Below are positions 7,900-16,429 of a stretch of DNA of 64,000 nucleotides, piece after piece. The stretch lies in assembly GCF_035317345.1 (NCBI RefSeq), contig NZ_JAYKTU010000003.1; one strand, given 5' to 3'. How positions within the stretch are numbered: the stretch's first letter is position 1; every line of letters begins with the position of its first letter. The DNA comes from Cellvibrio fontiphilus (lineage in GTDB: Bacteria > Pseudomonadota > Gammaproteobacteria > Pseudomonadales > Cellvibrionaceae). Below the pieces are notes generated by a model. That model was not told the origin of the DNA, did not search any database, and saw nothing but the letters and a program-made list of their open reading frames with translations. The position numbers were made by a program, and so were the translations under genes.

Positions 7900-9522
7900 A
7901 TGACTTCAGCCAGCAACCCAATGATCACCCGCTGCCCCAAATGTGGCACCGCATTTCGTGTGACCCAAAGCCAGCTGCAATCTGCTAAAGGTGCAGTGCG
8001 TTGCGGTTCTTGCCTGAACGTGTTCAAAGCCCAGGATTATTTGGTCGCCGTTAAACCAAAAGCAACGGAGTCAGCAACAATCAGCCAAGCGCCACAATCA
8101 GCGCCGAGCCAACCGGCCAGTGCACTAGCATCCATACCAAAACCATCAGCCACCAACCACCGCACCACCCAGCCAACATCAATTAATCCCACTGCCACAA
8201 TTAAGCAATCCCCACCTAACATTCCGGTGAAACCGATAGAGAAAAGCCCCAGCCCCAGGTTTTCTGTTCAGGAATTGCAGAAACCGAACCCGAATGTGCT
8301 TGCAACTCCAAGCTCCCAGGCAGCACATCAAGCAACTATCGATACAACAAAAAACGACAGAGCAAAACTCGCAAAACCTGTGATCGATGATAGCGACGAC
8401 ATTTTGATCAGTGACGACATGGAAGAGCGTGAAACAGAAGGCGGCAAATATGAATTCGATGGTTTTATGGATGTTGATGTAAAACCCACCACCGACGTAT
8501 CCCTGTTTGAACGAAAAATTCGTTCGGAAAATGAAGATACCAATATAAAGGACACGGATGAGTCCTGGGCAGAGATGCTCATTGAAGAGGAAGAAGACAA
8601 GGAACCACAATTGGGGGTATTGCGCCCCAAGTCAGACGAGGAGCTGGCGGATGAAGCGCTGGATATCAGCAGAATTACAGCAGCTGAGCTAACACGCGAA
8701 CCTGCAATAAACGATACAAAACCTGCAGGTCCAGGATTGGTATTTAGCCTTATTGAAGACCCAAAGACGATACCAAATCAGGCTGACGAACTGGTCATTA
8801 GTGAGGAGTTAGCGCAACTACCTGACAATCAGGGCTTTAAACACACCTCTGACACTGCAACATCACAAACTGATACACCCGCAGAGTCGACTGCAACAGA
8901 GAGCAGGACAATAGACTCCACCAGTGATAGCAATAAACGTCAAATCAAAACTCAACCTAAAATTCGTGCCTATGACGGTTCACGCACTGCATTGCTGATG
9001 AACATCATGCCAGCACCGATTGAGTTTACCGCCAAACGTATGCATCGCTGGTATCAACGAAAACTTTGGACAACACTCAGCCTGATCGGACTCATAGCTC
9101 TTACAGCACAAATTGCCTGGTTTAAATTTGACACACTTAGTCGGATTGAACCTTACCGCACAGCCTATTTGTTTGTATGCCCATACCTTGGCTGTGAGCT
9201 GCCCCCTCTGGTAGACACACTGCAAATCTCCACATCTAACCTGGTAGTACGTGAACATCCAGATACCGAAAATGCATTGGCTGTGGATGTAATGCTGGTC
9301 AATAGCGCCCCTTTTGAGCAGCCTTTTCCAGATCTGACGCTCGTTTTTACCGATATTGACAATAACCTGGTGGCCCAACGCCGCTTTACGCCCAAAGATT
9401 ACCTCGGCGGTGAACTGGCCGGTGCAGACCTAATGCCACGCAATCAAAAGATCTATATCACCCTGGATCTCGTCGACCCCGGTGCAGAAGCAGTTAATTA
9501 CCGTATTTATATCGCCGAATAA
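7900..9522 (+). CDS. Zinc-ribbon and DUF3426 membrane protein
   Basis: Protein of 540 residues starting with an MJ0042-type zinc ribbon (C12-x2-C15 ... C35-x2-C38). A long low-complexity, Pro/Ser/Thr- then Asp/Glu-rich linker (about 50-370) follows, then one membrane helix (about 389-409) and a C-terminal periplasmic DUF3426 domain (TLQISTSNLVVREHPD to the end). The family is conserved between prmA and dusB in Pseudomonas-type genomes; its molecular job is not known. The topology suggests a cytoplasmic metal-binding head tied to a periplasmic domain. The linker is unusually long, and most length variation in the family falls there. Confidence 0.85.
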   Translation: MTSASNPMITRCPKCGTAFRVTQSQLQSAKGAVRCGSCLNVFKAQDYLVAVKPKATESATISQAPQSAPSQPASALASIPKPSATNHRTTQPTSINPTATIKQSPPNIPVKPIEKSPSPRFSVQELQKPNPNVLATPSSQAAHQATIDTTKNDRAKLAKPVIDDSDDILISDDMEERETEGGKYEFDGFMDVDVKPTTDVSLFERKIRSENEDTNIKDTDESWAEMLIEEEEDKEPQLGVLRPKSDEELADEALDISRITAAELTREPAINDTKPAGPGLVFSLIEDPKTIPNQADELVISEELAQLPDNQGFKHTSDTATSQTDTPAESTATESRTIDSTSDSNKRQIKTQPKIRAYDGSRTALLMNIMPAPIEFTAKRMHRWYQRKLWTTLSLIGLIALTAQIAWFKFDTLSRIEPYRTAYLFVCPYLGCELPPLVDTLQISTSNLVVREHPDTENALAVDVMLVNSAPFEQPFPDLTLVFTDIDNNLVAQRRFTPKDYLGGELAGADLMPRNQKIYITLDLVDPGAEAVNYRIYIAE

Positions 9523-9585
9523 GCAGCACATACGCAAGACAGGACTACCGCTTCGCTTTTTCAGTGCCTGTTTTCAGGAAGAACT

Positions 9586-10533
9586 ATGCAAGCAGCAACA
9601 CTGCCAAACCGCAACATCTGTGCAAGTCATAAGCCTTACCGCATGCTAATCAGCTGCATCGGCATGCTGGTACTGTGCAACAGTACGCTAGCCAGTGAAG
9701 CATATCCAAACACCCGATCGGCAACCTCACTGGTGGTCACCCATAAACTCCCCGAACTGGGCAGCAATGAGCGATCACTGCATGAAGTTGAGGTGCTACG
9801 TCTGGCGCTGGATAAAACAGTCGAGAAGTTTGGCCCCTACGAGCTGCGCGGTATTCCCCCAATGAACCGCGCCCGTACACTCGTCAGCTTGAGCCACAAC
9901 CTTTATCCAAATCTGGTTCTACAAATGAGCTATGAGGATGAGCTGACTGAGCAGCAAAATCTTGACTACATACCCTTTCCATTGGATCTGGGGGCATTTA
10001 GTTATCGGATTTGTTTTGCGCGAGAAGAACTTCAACAGCGCAAACATCCCATAAACCACAAAAAAGATTTAAAAAACTACTCCTTCGGCTCAGGTATTGG
10101 CTGGGCAGATGCAAAAATATTACGCGCCAACGGCCTTACCGTGGTCGAATCCAGCAGTGTAATCAGCTTATTTCGCATGACAAAAGCCGGTCGCGTGGAT
10201 TTTTTTTGCCGCGCGCCCATGGAGATGGCATATGAACTGAAATTTGAAGGCAACCTCGGCCTTACCGCCGACCCGCAATTTGCCCTCTATTACCCCCTGC
10301 CCAAATTCTTTTTTACCCACAGAGACAACAAGGCATTACTCGCGCGCATTCACAAGGGACTCGAAATCGCCTATGCCGACGGCTCCTTCCAAACACTGTG
10401 GCGCAGCCGGCATGGCGCAGGCATCAACCAGGCTGGATTAAACCATCGCAAGCTATTTCGCCTGACGAATCCACTGATTAAACATTTGCCTCGCAATTAC
10501 GAAAACTACCTCTACAACCCATTAAAACCCTAA
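9586..10533 (+). CDS. Periplasmic solute-binding-like protein
   Basis: Protein of 315 residues with a cleavable signal (hydrophobic 20-36, LASEAY) after a long basic n-region. The body resembles type II periplasmic binding proteins (SBP_bac_3 class), including a GIGWADAKILRANGL hinge region and a C-terminal LLARIHKGLEIAYADGSFQTLW typical of these folds. AGGAAG precedes ATG 9586. No permease or ATPase gene is near, so it may be a free-standing sensor or binding protein rather than a transporter part. It sits between the DUF3426 gene and dusB, which are usually adjacent. Ligand unknown. Confidence 0.7.
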   Translation: MQAATLPNRNICASHKPYRMLISCIGMLVLCNSTLASEAYPNTRSATSLVVTHKLPELGSNERSLHEVEVLRLALDKTVEKFGPYELRGIPPMNRARTLVSLSHNLYPNLVLQMSYEDELTEQQNLDYIPFPLDLGAFSYRICFAREELQQRKHPINHKKDLKNYSFGSGIGWADAKILRANGLTVVESSSVISLFRMTKAGRVDFFCRAPMEMAYELKFEGNLGLTADPQFALYYPLPKFFFTHRDNKALLARIHKGLEIAYADGSFQTLWRSRHGAGINQAGLNHRKLFRLTNPLIKHLPRNYENYLYNPLKP

Positions 10534-10577
10534 ACCCAACCTGGCTGCCGTAATGTACTATTTTTTGCAACCCAAAA

Positions 10578-10599
10578 AGGCTAAAAAAGCCTGTTTTTA
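10578..10599 (+). terminator. Weak terminator-like hairpin before dusB
   Basis: AGGCT / AGCCT with an A-rich loop followed by GTTTTTA, 45 bp after the stop of the solute-binding-like gene. The stem is short, so this is a modest candidate. 10534-10768 must also hold the dusB-fis promoter, which cannot be placed with confidence. Confidence 0.4.
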
Positions 10600-10768
10600 T
10601 CGCTCAAAAAAACAGCGCTTTTTGTCTTTTTTGCGTTCCCAACCCCACCCCAAACGGGTATGATGGCGCCCCTTTGGAACAGGCCAGTAGCTTATTTTTT
10701 GTACTGTTTTTAGTCGAGCTATATCCGGGTTGTCCGGCATAAGCACAATCGCGATCACTCAATATTAC

Positions 10769-11758
10769 GTGTTTAGCATCGGTCCTTACTCTATCGATAG
10801 TCAGGTCATTCTTGCGCCTATGGCAGGCGTAACTGACCGCCCATTCCGTCAGCTGTGTCGATCACTGGGGGCGGGCTTGGTGGTGTCGGAAATGCTGACT
10901 GCTGACTCGAATTTATGGAGTAGTCGCAAAAGCAGCTTGCGCATGGATCACACCGGCGAAGTCGAACCGATTGCGGTGCAAATTGCCGGGGGTGACCCGC
11001 AAATGATGGCCGAAGCCGCGCGTTTAAATGTGGCCAATGGCGCCCAGATCATCGACATCAACATGGGCTGCCCGGCGAAAAAAGTCTGCAAAAAAGCCGC
11101 AGGCTCAGCATTGTTAAAAGATGAACAACTGGTGGCGGATATTCTGCGGGCAGTAGTCGATGCGGTGGATATCCCTGTCACGCTGAAGTTTCGCACTGGC
11201 TGGAGTGCAGAAGAACGCAATGCCCTGCGCATTGCCCGCCTCGCGGAAGATGCCGGCATTCAAGCACTGGCTCTACACGGCCGCACCCGCGCTGATGCTT
11301 TTTCAGGCCAAGCCGAATACGACACCATCGCCAGCGTAGTCAATGCCGTGAAGATTCCGGTGTTTGCCAATGGCGATATAGATTCACCGCAAAAGGCCAG
11401 AGCCGTGTTGCAACACACAGGTGCCGCCGCGGTGATGATTGGACGCGCCGCTCAGGGGCGGCCGTGGATTTTCCGGGAGATTGCGCATTACCTGCACACC
11501 GGTGAGCAATTACCCCAACCATCTTTGATCGAAGTCAGAGATATTTTATCGAGCCATCTGCGCGAGTTATACCGTTTTTATGGTGAGTTTATGGGCCCGC
11601 GTATCGCTCGCAAACACGCGAGTTGGTATTTGCAAACGGTTCCTGGCAGCGATGCATTTCGCAAAACCTTTAACGCTATAGATAACGCAGAAGAACAACA
11701 AACCAGCATTCAAAATTTCTTTGAACAGCTGCTTATGAAAGAGGAAAAAGCCGCATGA
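10769..11758 (+). CDS. dusB: tRNA-dihydrouridine synthase B
   Basis: FMN enzyme that reduces uridine to dihydrouridine in tRNA. TIM-barrel signatures are VILAPMAGVTDRPFR near the N-terminus, INMGCPAKKVCKKAAGSALL with the catalytic Cys, LALHGRTR, and VFANGDI. The chosen start is GTG 10769 (MFSIGPYSIDSQ), which gives 329 residues and aligns with known DusB N-termini; a TTG at 10730 would add 13 unrelated residues. Neither start has a strong Shine-Dalgarno. The stop overlaps the fis ATG by 4 bp, the translationally coupled dusB-fis pair of gammaproteobacteria. Confidence 0.93.
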   Translation: MFSIGPYSIDSQVILAPMAGVTDRPFRQLCRSLGAGLVVSEMLTADSNLWSSRKSSLRMDHTGEVEPIAVQIAGGDPQMMAEAARLNVANGAQIIDINMGCPAKKVCKKAAGSALLKDEQLVADILRAVVDAVDIPVTLKFRTGWSAEERNALRIARLAEDAGIQALALHGRTRADAFSGQAEYDTIASVVNAVKIPVFANGDIDSPQKARAVLQHTGAAAVMIGRAAQGRPWIFREIAHYLHTGEQLPQPSLIEVRDILSSHLRELYRFYGEFMGPRIARKHASWYLQTVPGSDAFRKTFNAIDNAEEQQTSIQNFFEQLLMKEEKAA

Positions 11759-12048
11759 ATACCGCAACTTTCTTTGCTGATGCAACACCAGTACAAGCTG
11801 CACCTGCCCAACCAGTTCAAGCTCAATCGCTGCGCGGCTGCGTAGAGCAAGCTGTTGAAAATTACTTCAAGCACCTGGATGGCCAAGACGTTAGCAATGT
11901 GTACGAAATGGTGTTGGCAGAAGTGGAAGCGCCAATGTTGGAAATCGTATTGAAATATACTCGCCATAATCAAACCCGTGCAGCGCAAGTACTTGGCCTG
12001 AACCGTGGCACTCTGCGTAAAAAATTAAAACAATACGGCCTGCTGTAA
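11755..12048 (+). CDS. fis: DNA-binding protein Fis
   Basis: Small homodimeric nucleoid protein that bends DNA and activates rRNA promoters. The 97 residues end in the Fis-type helix-turn-helix NQTRAAQVLGLNRGTLRKKL. The dimer core (about 28-70) is preceded by an N-terminal Ala/Pro/Gln-rich stretch. The start overlaps the dusB stop (ATGA), so it is translated from the dusB transcript. An intrinsic terminator follows 44 bp later. Confidence 0.96.
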   Translation: MNTATFFADATPVQAAPAQPVQAQSLRGCVEQAVENYFKHLDGQDVSNVYEMVLAEVEAPMLEIVLKYTRHNQTRAAQVLGLNRGTLRKKLKQYGLL

Positions 12049-12091
12049 TTGTTGCGACGCTCCGGGAAAGTTAAAAACCCTGGGCACATCA

Positions 12092-12126
12092 AAAAGGGGT
12101 GGTAATTCGTTTCCACCCCTTTTGCT
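12092..12126 (+). terminator. Intrinsic terminator after fis
   Basis: Stem AAAAGGGGTGG / CCACCCCTTTT with a 10-base loop and a following T-rich run (TTTTGCTTTT). It closes the dusB-fis operon 91 bp before the purH ATG. Confidence 0.85.
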
Positions 12127-12216
12127 TTTAGGTCAGTTTTGTTTTTCAAAAAATTTAATTTTTTCGTTTTCTTTTACCTTCATCGTTTTACAACTCTACC
12201 TTTACAGGAACAGTGT

Positions 12217-13794
12217 ATGTCTACTTCCGATCTCGTTGCAGTCAAACGCGCGCTAATTAGCGTGTCTGATAAAACCGGCATTGTTGAATTCGCCCAGGCG
12301 TTGCACGCCCAAGGCGTGGAAATTTTATCCACCGGCGGCACGTTTAAATTGCTGACCGACAACAAGATCCCTGCAATAGAAGTCTCTGACTACACCGGCT
12401 TCCCGGAAATGATGGATGGCCGCGTTAAAACCCTTCACCCCAAAGTTCACGGTGGTATTTTGGGGCGTCGCGGCACCGATGAAGCGATCATGCGCGAACA
12501 CGGTATTAATGCTATCGACATGGTAGTGGTAAATCTCTACCCCTTTGAAAAAACCGTCGCTAATAAAAATTGTTCGCTGGAAGATGCGGTAGAAAATATT
12601 GATATCGGCGGCCCGACCATGGTGCGCGCTGCTGCTAAAAACCATGCCCATGTAAACATCGTGGTTAACGCTGCAGACTACGCAAGGATTCTCGTAGAGA
12701 TGCAAGCAAACAACGGCTGCACCTCGTTAAAAACCCGTTTTGATTTGGCGATTAAAGCCTACGAACACACGGCTGCTTACGATGGCGCCATCGCCAATTA
12801 TTTTGGCCGCATGGTTGAAGGTGGCAGCCCCGATTTCCCGCGCACCTTTAATACCCAGTTCATCAAGGCACAAGAAATGCGCTACGGTGAAAACCCGCAT
12901 CAAAAAGCCGCTTTCTACGTTGAGAAAAATGCGCAGGAAGCAAGCGTTGCCACAGCAAAACAATTGCAGGGTAAAGAGTTGTCATTTAATAACGTGGCGG
13001 ATACCGATGCGGCACTGGAAACCGTTAAATCTTTCGATGAACCCGCCTGCGTCATTGTTAAACACGCTAACCCCTGTGGTGTAGGTGTTGCTGCCAATAT
13101 CCTTGATGCTTACGAACTTGCTTATGCGACCGATACTGAATCGGCGTTCGGTGGCATTATTGCTTTTAACCGCGAGTTGGATGCAAAAACTGCCGAGGCG
13201 ATTGTGTCCCGTCAATTCGTTGAAGTTATTATTGCACCGAGTGTTTCAGCAGAAGCGCTGGAAATTACCAAAGCAAAACAAAATGTACGCGTATTGGCTT
13301 GTGGCGAATGGGGCACCGAGCGAATTGGCGGATTGGATTACAAACGTGTGAATGGCGGCCTCTTGGTACAAGATCGCGACATGGGCGTTATTGCCGCTGC
13401 CGATCTTAAAATCGTCACCAAACGTGCCCCAACCGAAGCAGAAATTCGCGATTTATTATTTGCTTGGAAAGTGGCCAAGTTTGTTAAATCCAACGCAATT
13501 ATTTATGCAAAAGACAACCGCACCATCGGTGTAGGCGCTGGCCAAATGAGTCGTGTTAACTCTGCACGTATCGCCGCAATTAAAGCCGAGCACGCTGGCC
13601 TGCAAGTGGCTGGCTCTGTTATGGCATCTGATGCATTCTTCCCCTTCCGCGATGGTATAGATAACGCCGCCAAAGTAGGCATAGCTGCCGTGATTCAACC
13701 CGGCGGTTCAATGCGCGATGAAGAAGTGATTGCCGCCGCCGATGAACACGGTATGGCAATGGTTTTTACCGGTATGCGTCACTTCCGTCATTAA
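12217..13794 (+). CDS. purH: Bifunctional AICAR transformylase / IMP cyclohydrolase
   Basis: Last two steps of de novo purine synthesis: formylation of AICAR with 10-formyl-THF, then ring closure to IMP. The start is ATG 12217 (MSTSDLVAVKRALISVSDK), preceded by ACAGGAACAG, giving 525 residues (E. coli 529). The N-terminal MGS-like cyclohydrolase domain (about 10-150) has STGGT and GRVKTLHPKVHGG. The C-terminal transformylase domain has the KHANPCG motif and ends with the ...GMRHFRH tail. A longer in-frame reading from 12139 is Phe-rich junk. purD follows after a 147-bp spacer holding a repeat. Confidence 0.96.
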   Translation: MSTSDLVAVKRALISVSDKTGIVEFAQALHAQGVEILSTGGTFKLLTDNKIPAIEVSDYTGFPEMMDGRVKTLHPKVHGGILGRRGTDEAIMREHGINAIDMVVVNLYPFEKTVANKNCSLEDAVENIDIGGPTMVRAAAKNHAHVNIVVNAADYARILVEMQANNGCTSLKTRFDLAIKAYEHTAAYDGAIANYFGRMVEGGSPDFPRTFNTQFIKAQEMRYGENPHQKAAFYVEKNAQEASVATAKQLQGKELSFNNVADTDAALETVKSFDEPACVIVKHANPCGVGVAANILDAYELAYATDTESAFGGIIAFNRELDAKTAEAIVSRQFVEVIIAPSVSAEALEITKAKQNVRVLACGEWGTERIGGLDYKRVNGGLLVQDRDMGVIAAADLKIVTKRAPTEAEIRDLLFAWKVAKFVKSNAIIYAKDNRTIGVGAGQMSRVNSARIAAIKAEHAGLQVAGSVMASDAFFPFRDGIDNAAKVGIAAVIQPGGSMRDEEVIAAADEHGMAMVFTGMRHFRH

Positions 13795-13829
13795 TAGATC
13801 GCATATCTCATAATTAGCGATATTGCTTT

Positions 13830-13914
13830 TGTAGGTTGGCGGTGAGCTTGCGAACCCCAACATTGGTTACAGCTATAGGGTCATGTTGGGGTTCGTTCCT
13901 CACCCCAACCTACA
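13830..13914. repeat. 85-bp inverted-repeat element between purH and purD
   Basis: Nearly perfect palindrome. TGTAGGTTGG and a following GTGAGCTTGCGAACCCCAAC arm are mirrored by GTTGGGGTTCGTTCCTCAC and CCAACCTACA, with a short A/T-containing centre. The sequence is similar to the widespread GTAGGTTGGG/AACCCAACA intergenic repeats of many bacteria, so it is probably a REP/MITE-like dispersed element. It could fold into a long hairpin in the purH-purD transcript. Confidence 0.75.
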
Positions 13915-13941
13915 TGAACAACTTAAAAAGATATTAATTTT

Positions 13942-15234
13942 ATGAACATATTAATTATTGGCAGCGGCGGGCGTGAACATGCGCTTGCCTGGAAAGCAGC
14001 ACAAAGTTCACAGGTTGAAACGGTATTTGTAGCACCCGGCAATGCCGGCACAGCGCTGGAAGCAAAATTACAAAATGTCGCCATTGACGTTTTGAATTTT
14101 GAAGCACTCGCTAATTTTGCTGAACAAAACAATGTGGGCTTAACCATTGTTGGCCCCGAAGTGCCACTGGTGGCCGGTGTGGTGGATTATTTCCAGGCGC
14201 GCAATTTATTGTGTTTTGGCCCGAGCAAAGGCGCTGCACAATTAGAAGGCTCAAAAGCGTTCACCAAAGATTTTCTTGCCCGCCATAAAATTCCTACCGC
14301 CGATTACCAAAATTTTGTCGAAGTAGAACCTGCCCTCGCCTACCTGCGCGAAAAAGGTGCTCCGATTGTGATTAAAGCTGACGGCCTCGCAGCGGGCAAA
14401 GGGGTAATCGTTGCCGAAACCCTGCAGCAGGCCGAAGACGCCGTGCGCGATATGCTCTCAGGCAATGCCTTTGGTGATGCCGGTTGCCGCGTAGTGATTG
14501 AAGAATTTTTAGCCGGTGAAGAAGCCAGCTTTATTGTGATGGTCGATGGCAAAAATGTATTGCCTATGGCAACCAGCCAGGATCACAAACGTGTTGGCGA
14601 TGGCGATACCGGCCCCAACACCGGCGGTATGGGCGCTTATTCACCCGCCCCCGTTGTCACGCAAGCGGTTCATGACCGAGTGATGAAAGAAATCATTTAT
14701 CCCACCGTGAATGGCATGGCTGCAGAAGGTAATACCTACGTTGGCTTCTTATATGCAGGCTTGATGATTGATGCGTCTGGCGCGCCTAAAGTGATTGAAT
14801 ACAACTGCCGTTTTGGCGACCCGGAAACCCAACCCATAATGCTGCGTTTGCAATCAGACTTGGTAGAGCTGTGCCTGGCGGCACTCAAGGGTGATTTGCA
14901 TAACACCACGGCTAATTGGGATCCACGTGCATCGGTTGGCGTGGTCTTGGCCGCTGGCGGTTACCCGGATGCTTATGACAAAGGCGATACCATTTCCGGT
15001 TTGCCAACTCAGGAAGTGGCGGGAGAAAAAGTATTCCACGCCGGCACCGCGGAAAAAAATGGCAACACAGTGACTAACGGCGGCCGCGTACTTTGTGCAA
15101 CGGCACTGGGCAATAGTGTGCAGGAAGCACAACAACGCGCTTATCAATTAGCACAGCAGATTAGTTGGAAAGGCATGTTCTATCGCAAGGATATTGCCTA
15201 CCGCGCCATCGCCCGCGAACAAGCGGGTCAATAA
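13942..15234 (+). CDS. purD: Phosphoribosylamine-glycine ligase
   Basis: GAR synthetase, the second step of purine synthesis (ATP + phosphoribosylamine + glycine). The 430 residues match the normal length. Motifs are IGSGGREHALAWK at the N-terminus, KADGLAAGKGV in the ATP-grasp region, and GDPETQ in YNCRFGDPETQPIMLRL, followed by the C-terminal domain. It lies after purH in the same direction, as in Pseudomonas. A strong intrinsic terminator follows 32 bp after the stop. Confidence 0.97.
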   Translation: MNILIIGSGGREHALAWKAAQSSQVETVFVAPGNAGTALEAKLQNVAIDVLNFEALANFAEQNNVGLTIVGPEVPLVAGVVDYFQARNLLCFGPSKGAAQLEGSKAFTKDFLARHKIPTADYQNFVEVEPALAYLREKGAPIVIKADGLAAGKGVIVAETLQQAEDAVRDMLSGNAFGDAGCRVVIEEFLAGEEASFIVMVDGKNVLPMATSQDHKRVGDGDTGPNTGGMGAYSPAPVVTQAVHDRVMKEIIYPTVNGMAAEGNTYVGFLYAGLMIDASGAPKVIEYNCRFGDPETQPIMLRLQSDLVELCLAALKGDLHNTTANWDPRASVGVVLAAGGYPDAYDKGDTISGLPTQEVAGEKVFHAGTAEKNGNTVTNGGRVLCATALGNSVQEAQQRAYQLAQQISWKGMFYRKDIAYRAIAREQAGQ

Positions 15235-15266
15235 TGCCACTGCATGCACTGCGTGTGCACTGATGT

Positions 15267-15296
15267 AAAAAATGGAGCCATGTGCTCCATTTTTTT
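15267..15296 (+). terminator. Intrinsic terminator after purD
   Basis: AAAAAATGGAGC, loop CATGT, GCTCCATTTTTTT: a perfect stem with U-tract, ending the purH-purD unit. Confidence 0.9.
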
Positions 15297-15407
15297 CGTC
15301 TGCGTTTTTATCTGGATGACGCCATTAATAAGCGCTATATTCGATTAATACGATGGGTAATTTACGGTAGATAATAACCAACTGGGCATCATCAAAACGG
15401 CACGCTT

Positions 15408-16358
15408 ATGATTGCAACCCTTATCAGCCACCCGCTCTGCCACGAGCATCAGATGCCAGCCGGTCACCCCGAATGCCCGCAGCGCCTGGATGCCATTAAC
15501 AACCAATTAATGGCCAATGGTATTGATGGCCTGCTGTATTATCGCGAAGCAATTGCAGCAACCGACGAACAACTGTTGCGCGTACACAGCGCACAACATT
15601 TACAAACTATCACCGCCGCAATTCCCGCGCGTGATATGTATTTTTTTGCCGATGATGTGTATTTATCGCCAGCCACATTAATGGCAGCGCGTCACGCTGC
15701 AGGTGCTGGAGTGATGGGTGTGGATATGATAATGCAAGGTAAAACCGATGCAGTTTTTTGCAATGTGCGCCCACCGGGTCATCACGCTGAACGCGCTCGC
15801 GCCATGGGCTTTTGCATTATCAATAATATTGCCGTCGCTGCTGCCCATGCACTGGAACACTATGGTTTAACACGTGTGGCGATTGTTGATTTTGATGTGC
15901 ACCATGGCAACGGTACGCAGGACATTTTTTTAAATGATTCACGGGTTTTGTTTTGCTCCAGCTTTCAATACCCTTTTTACCCCCACACGGATATTGATGA
16001 TGTGCCTGAGCATATTATCAATATCCCGCTGCCGGCGACTTGCCGCAGTCAGGGGTTTCGCAATGCACTAAGCAGCCAATGGTTACCTGCACTGAAACAA
16101 TTCAAACCGCAGATGATTTTTATTTCGGCAGGTTTTGATGCCTATATTGATGACGATATGTCATCTATTTCTTTAGTCGAACAAGATTACGAATGGATTA
16201 CGCGCGAACTGCGCCAAATAATGGACAGCAGTAAAGCAGCGCTTGAATCGGAGCAATGCTTGGGTATAGTCTCCAGTTTGGAAGGGGGTTACGATTTATT
16301 GGGACTAGGCCGCTGCGCGGTTGCACATATCAAAGCACTGGCAAAAATTCAGGGATGA
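15408..16358 (+). CDS. Histone deacetylase-family amidohydrolase
   Basis: Zn-dependent deacetylase of the arginase/HDAC fold (class II/acetylpolyamine amidohydrolase branch), 316 residues. Visible motifs are GHPECPQR near the N-terminus, RPPGHHAE with the catalytic His pair, DFDVHHGNGTQ with the metal-binding Asp and His, and SAGFDAY with the second metal Asp. The length is typical for bacterial members. The substrate cannot be told from sequence; acetylpolyamines, acetyl-lysine or other small amides are possible. It converges with the pat-like acetyltransferase gene 71 bp away, so a deacetylase and an acetyltransferase are neighbours. Confidence 0.9.
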   Translation: MIATLISHPLCHEHQMPAGHPECPQRLDAINNQLMANGIDGLLYYREAIAATDEQLLRVHSAQHLQTITAAIPARDMYFFADDVYLSPATLMAARHAAGAGVMGVDMIMQGKTDAVFCNVRPPGHHAERARAMGFCIINNIAVAAAHALEHYGLTRVAIVDFDVHHGNGTQDIFLNDSRVLFCSSFQYPFYPHTDIDDVPEHIINIPLPATCRSQGFRNALSSQWLPALKQFKPQMIFISAGFDAYIDDDMSSISLVEQDYEWITRELRQIMDSSKAALESEQCLGIVSSLEGGYDLLGLGRCAVAHIKALAKIQG

Positions 16359-16429
16359 TGCTTGGAAAAATAAAAGTTTTCCCAGTGTTGGTTGATAGAA
16401 AATAAAAGTGTTTTAAACAAAAGCCACAA

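Noticed and set aside
10730..10768. TTG start for dusB
   Set aside because: The 13 added residues do not fit the family, whereas GTG 10769 aligns with known N-termini. Neither has a strong ribosome site, so some doubt remains.
12139..12216. Upstream extension of purH
   Set aside because: Phe-rich leader right behind the fis terminator; ATG 12217 has a ribosome site and matches known PurH starts.
13830..13914. Hairpin between purH and purD as an intrinsic terminator
   Set aside because: No U-tract on the plus side, and the long arms fit a dispersed repeat better.
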